From DASUHT01 sp051955775 (GTDB taxonomy: Bacteria > Actinomycetota > Thermoleophilia > Gaiellales > JAICJC01): 7,642 bases of DNA. Below, one piece after another: positions 5,954 through 7,642 of this stretch. Location: the NCBI GenBank assembly GCA_051955775.1, contig JBQCGJ010000210.1, positions 1 through 7,642 on the forward strand. Direction: 5' to 3'. Below the pieces are notes generated by a model. It worked only from the letters and a program-made list of their open reading frames with translations, did no database searches and was not told the DNA's origin. The position numbers and the translations under genes were made by a program. Position 1 is the stretch's first letter. Each line of letters starts with the position of its first letter.

Positions 5954-6589
5954 GTGCAGACGGTCCTGTGCTTCGGCGATTCGAACACGTGGGGGTATGA
6001 GGCATCCACCGGGGCCCGGCTGGGGCGCTGGCAGCGGTGGCCGGGCGTGGCCCAGCAGGAGCTGGGCGAGGACGTGTACGTGATCGAGGAGGGGCTCGGC
6101 GGACGGACGACCACGTTCGAGATCCCGGGGCTGCCGAACCGAAACGGCTTCGCCGCCCTACCGATGCTGCTCGAGACCCACGAGCCGCTCGACCTGGTGG
6201 TCATCTCGCTGGGGACGAACGACATGTGGGTGCCCGGCGCGACGGCCCGAGATGCCGCGCGTGGGGTCGGCGCGATGGTCGACGTGGTGCGTGCCTCCAC
6301 GCTCGGCCCAGGCGAGGCGGCCCCGGCCGTGCTCGTCGTCGTGCCGCCGCCGCTGGCCGCGTTGTCAGAGGAGTGGACGGCCGAGTCGGACGACCTGGTG
6401 CGTGAGTCGTCGAGGTTCGGCGATGCCTACCGCGACGTGCTGCGGGCGCGGGAGGTGCCGCTGGTGGACCTGGGGGAGCTGATCAGCTCCAGTGCGGCCG
6501 ACGGAATCCACTTCGAGGCGCAGGATCACGCCGCCATCGGCCGTGCGGTCGCCGCCGCAGTTCGGGCTGCGCTGGCGCTGCCCGCGTAG
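5954..6589 (+). CDS. SGNH/GDSL-family hydrolase, arylesterase/acyltransferase (MsAcT-like)
   Basis: This 211-residue serine esterase of the SGNH superfamily has no signal peptide, so it should be cytoplasmic. Block I is CFGDSNTWG (nucleophile Ser10; GDSN instead of GDSL). Block II is EEGLGGRTT (oxyanion Gly at 47 or 49). Block III is SLGTNDMW (oxyanion Asn89). Block V is ADGIHF with catalytic Asp183 and His186. The overall pattern (VIEEGL..RTT, LPMLLETHEPLDLVVISLGTND, VLVVVPPPLA, DGIHF) closely resembles the Mycobacterium smegmatis acyltransferase/perhydrolase MsAcT as I remember it, with the same spacing of the triad (Ser11/Asp192/His195 there). Likely activity is hydrolysis or transfer of short acyl esters; the physiological substrate is unknown. 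The start is GTG 5954, chosen because the family N-terminus (M-x-x-V/I-L-C-F-G-D-S) begins there and the promoter abuts it. It is convergent with the next gene, with 11 bases between the stops. Confidence 0.93.
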   Translation: MQTVLCFGDSNTWGYEASTGARLGRWQRWPGVAQQELGEDVYVIEEGLGGRTTTFEIPGLPNRNGFAALPMLLETHEPLDLVVISLGTNDMWVPGATARDAARGVGAMVDVVRASTLGPGEAAPAVLVVVPPPLAALSEEWTAESDDLVRESSRFGDAYRDVLRAREVPLVDLGELISSSAADGIHFEAQDHAAIGRAVAAAVRAALALPA

Positions 6590-6600
6590 CTCCCCGCGGC

Positions 6601-7083
6601 TCAGGGCTCGACGTTCGTGACCGGGATGCCGGATGCGGCCAGCTCCGCCGCAACCAGCGAGCGGTGGCAGGCGGCGGCGTGCCGCTCGACGCAGAACAGC
6701 GCAGGGGCTGACGCCTCGCGGATGCGGGCCAGCGCGGTCTGCGCCTCCGCCGTTCGCAGCACCTCGGCGTAGCCGGCGACGAACTGCGGGGAGAGCACCG
6801 AGCGCTCGCGCATCGCGACCCCGGCGGCCCTGTCGACGGCGTACTGGGCGGAGCGGGTGTCCCTGGAGGGCGCCAGCTCCGGGAAGTGCTCATACGGGAT
6901 CCCGAGCTCCGCGATCAGCGCCTCGAGGCGGCGGGCATTGGCGAAGGTGTACTCGCTGCCACGAACCCCGCGCCGGGCGCGCAGGTCGCAGAACAGGTCG
7001 ATGTTCTCGCCCGCGAGCGCAGCCGAGAACGCCTCGGCCGTGAAGCCGTACACACCGATGGTGACGATGCGCTGGAGGGCCAT
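6601..7083 (-). CDS. DUF488 domain-containing protein
   Basis: This 160-residue cytoplasmic protein has the DUF488 pattern: an opening strand RIVTIGVYGFTAEAF (5-19; relatives usually begin with TIGHS), a CDLRARRG segment (32-39) where relatives have DVR, and the most diagnostic block FCVERHAAACHRSLVA (130-145) with Cys131, Glu133 and the Cys139-His140-Arg141 trio. The usual His after TIG is Val11 here. The biochemical role of the family is not established. The conserved Cys/His/Arg residues suggest a catalytic or metal/nucleotide-related function, but that is inference. The ATG at 7083 has no Shine-Dalgarno, while TAACCT ends eight bases upstream, so it may be a leaderless transcript. It ends 11 bases from the convergent hydrolase stop and shares its promoter region with a divergent tRNA gene. 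Confidence 0.85.
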   Translation of the reverse strand: MALQRIVTIGVYGFTAEAFSAALAGENIDLFCDLRARRGVRGSEYTFANARRLEALIAELGIPYEHFPELAPSRDTRSAQYAVDRAAGVAMRERSVLSPQFVAGYAEVLRTAEAQTALARIREASAPALFCVERHAAACHRSLVAAELAASGIPVTNVEP

Positions 7084-7091
7084 GCTGCAGG

Positions 7092-7097
7092 AGGTTA
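7092..7097 (-). promoter_or_regulatory. -10 box TAACCT of the DUF488 gene
   Basis: Read on the minus strand, TAACCT (7097 to 7092) is eight bases before the ATG at 7083, consistent with transcription starting at or just before the start codon. Its expected -35 position falls on the tRNA promoter's -10 box. No clear -35 match is seen. Confidence 0.4.
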
Positions 7098-7113
7098 GGC
7101 GACCCGGTGCCGA

Positions 7114-7119
7114 TATACT
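7114..7119 (+). promoter_or_regulatory. -10 box TATACT of the tRNA-Ala gene
   Basis: TATACT is the best consensus -10 in the window (one mismatch to TATAAT) and lies 10 bases before the tRNA 5' end, giving a very short 5' leader for RNase P. The -35 region (about 7091-7096) does not match TTGACA well and overlaps the divergent DUF488 -10 box. Confidence 0.65.
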
Positions 7120-7129
7120 GGAGCGCCTC

Positions 7130-7202
7130 GGGGCTATAGCTCAGTTGGGAGAGCGCCTGGATCGCACCCAGGAGGTCGGGGGTTCGAGTCCCCCTAGCTC
7201 CA
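7130..7202 (+). tRNA. tRNA-Ala, anticodon CGC
   Basis: All four arms fold over 73 bases. The acceptor stem GGGGCTA/TAGCTCC contains the G3-U70 wobble that identifies alanine tRNAs. The D arm is GCTC/GAGC around an 8-base loop, and the anticodon stem is CCTGG/CCAGG with loop ATCGCAC. The T arm is GGGGG/CCCCC with TTCGAGT. The anticodon CGC is at 7163-7165 and reads GCG, a frequent alanine codon in this GC-rich sequence. The discriminator is A7202. The next bases are TCA, so the CCA tail is not encoded and must be added by the CCA-adding enzyme. The loop carries A32 opposite C38. Confidence 0.97.
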
Positions 7203-7204
7203 TC

Positions 7205-7240
7205 AGCCCGTGTTCCGCGCCGTGCCGCGGGATGCGGGCT
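7205..7240 (+). terminator. Rho-independent-type hairpin terminator of the tRNA gene
   Basis: Bases 7205-7219 pair with 7226-7240 over 15 bp around a six-base loop, starting three bases after the tRNA. Three of the pairs are G-U (7211-7234, 7212-7233, 7214-7231). In minus-strand RNA these would be C/A mismatches, so the structure is stronger in the tRNA transcript. A short T-rich stretch (TTCGCCGTTCT) follows. It lies 13 bases from the stop codon of the convergent permease gene. Confidence 0.65.
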
Positions 7241-7253
7241 TCGCCGTTCTCGG

Positions 7254-7642
7254 TCAGGTGCGCACGTCGCGCCGGTCGAACAGGACGACCGCCCCCGCCA
7301 CGAACACCGCCGTGGGGACGGCGAGCGCGAGGAAGTTGCCCCACTGCATGCCGTTGGCGACCGGGTCGTAGCCGTAGCCGTGCTGAAAGGGCGAAATCCC
7401 GGGATGGTCGCTCAGCGACGAGACGAACGGCGCGATCGCCGTGTAGAGGTAGCCGGCGCCGGCCAGGCCCGCCGCGATGCCGAGGCTCAGCGCGCGCCGG
7501 CCGGTCGCGCCGCTGAGGCACAGCGCGATCGCGCCGTAGAGCGCGCCGAGCGCGCCGATCGACGCGGTCGCGGCGGCGAGATTGCCGACGCCGACGTCGA
7601 GGTCGAAGAGCGGCCCGAGGACGACGAGCGCCAGCCACACCG
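7254..7642 (-). CDS. ABC-2-type transporter permease, C-terminal part (5' truncated by window edge)
   Basis: About 129 C-terminal residues of a polytopic membrane protein run off the right edge. The GTG at 7640 is only the first complete codon and not a supported start. Hydrophobic segments are visible around WLALVVLGPLF, LAAATASIGALGALYGAIALCL, LSLGIAAGLAGAGYLYTAIAPFV and NFLALAVPTAVFVAGAVVLFDRRD. The loop with NGMQWGNF followed by a last helix ending in FDRRDV is typical of ABC-2 / exporter-type permeases (the ABC-2 permease subunit class associated with multidrug or polyketide antibiotic export). An ATPase partner would be expected upstream, outside the window. Identification rests on topology and the C-terminal pattern only; another membrane protein family is possible. 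Confidence 0.65.
   Translation of the reverse strand, partial: VWLALVVLGPLFDLDVGVGNLAAATASIGALGALYGAIALCLSGATGRRALSLGIAAGLAGAGYLYTAIAPFVSSLSDHPGISPFQHGYGYDPVANGMQWGNFLALAVPTAVFVAGAVVLFDRRDVRT

Noticed and set aside
6582..6599. CCGCG/CGCGG 5-bp inverted repeat around the convergent stops as a bidirectional terminator
   Set aside because: A 5-bp GC stem with an 8-base loop and no U-tract is too common in this base composition to call.
6857..7516. Plus-strand ORF of 219 residues spanning the DUF488 start, the tRNA and the permease end
   Set aside because: It runs through a clear tRNA gene and is Arg/Ser/Pro-rich shadow sequence.
7141..7638. Minus-strand ORF of 165 residues covering the permease end and the tRNA
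   Set aside because: It is a different frame from the hydrophobic permease, it reads through the tRNA antisense, and it is Arg-rich without domains.
1..7642. CRISPR array, insertion sequence, integrase, toxin-antitoxin or defence cassette
   Set aside because: No regularly spaced repeats, transposase or recombinase motifs, terminal inverted repeats or small paired toxin-antitoxin ORFs were seen. The window reads as ordinary chromosomal DNA, and the tRNA shows no adjacent integration repeat.

Overview
The window is GC-rich bacterial DNA with dense genes. The codon bias (strong G/C at third positions), the 'TAGNNT'-type -10 boxes lying 6-8 nt before start codons, and the gene content point to an actinobacterial-type genome, possibly the Thermoleophilia/Solirubrobacterales or a related soil actinobacterium. 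That placement is an inference from style, not from a marker gene. No mobile element, CRISPR array, integrase or phage gene is visible.

Block 1 (about 2-4877, + strand) is a tightly packed sugar-uptake operon. It holds the C-terminal three quarters of a PfkB-family sugar kinase (cut by the window edge), a lipoprotein substrate-binding protein, two MalF/MalG-type permeases and an MsmK/UgpC-type ATPase. The junctions are ATGA overlap, 4-nt gap, GTGA overlap and 8-nt gap, so the five genes are almost certainly co-transcribed and translationally coupled. Together they describe import of a carbohydrate across the membrane followed by phosphorylation in the cytoplasm. The exact sugar cannot be read from the sequence.

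Block 2 (4878-5890, + strand) is a short spacer with promoter-like boxes and a hairpin, then a compact AraC-type DNA-binding protein lacking a sensor domain, and a VOC/glyoxalase-like protein. A perfect 15-bp-stem hairpin follows the pair.

Block 3 (5942-7083) is an SGNH/GDSL hydrolase resembling the mycobacterial acyltransferase/arylesterase MsAcT, convergent with a DUF488 protein on the minus strand. The hydrolase start lies directly downstream of the hairpin.

Block 4 (7084-7642) has back-to-back promoters serving the DUF488 gene and a tRNA-Ala(CGC), a hairpin terminator behind the tRNA, and the C-terminal part of a minus-strand ABC-2-type membrane permease that runs off the right edge.

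I see no convincing undescribed multi-gene system. The more interesting signals are regulatory: a repeated leaderless-promoter architecture, strong RNA hairpins at the binding-protein/permease junction, a long perfect hairpin fused to a promoter, and overlapping divergent promoters at the tRNA.
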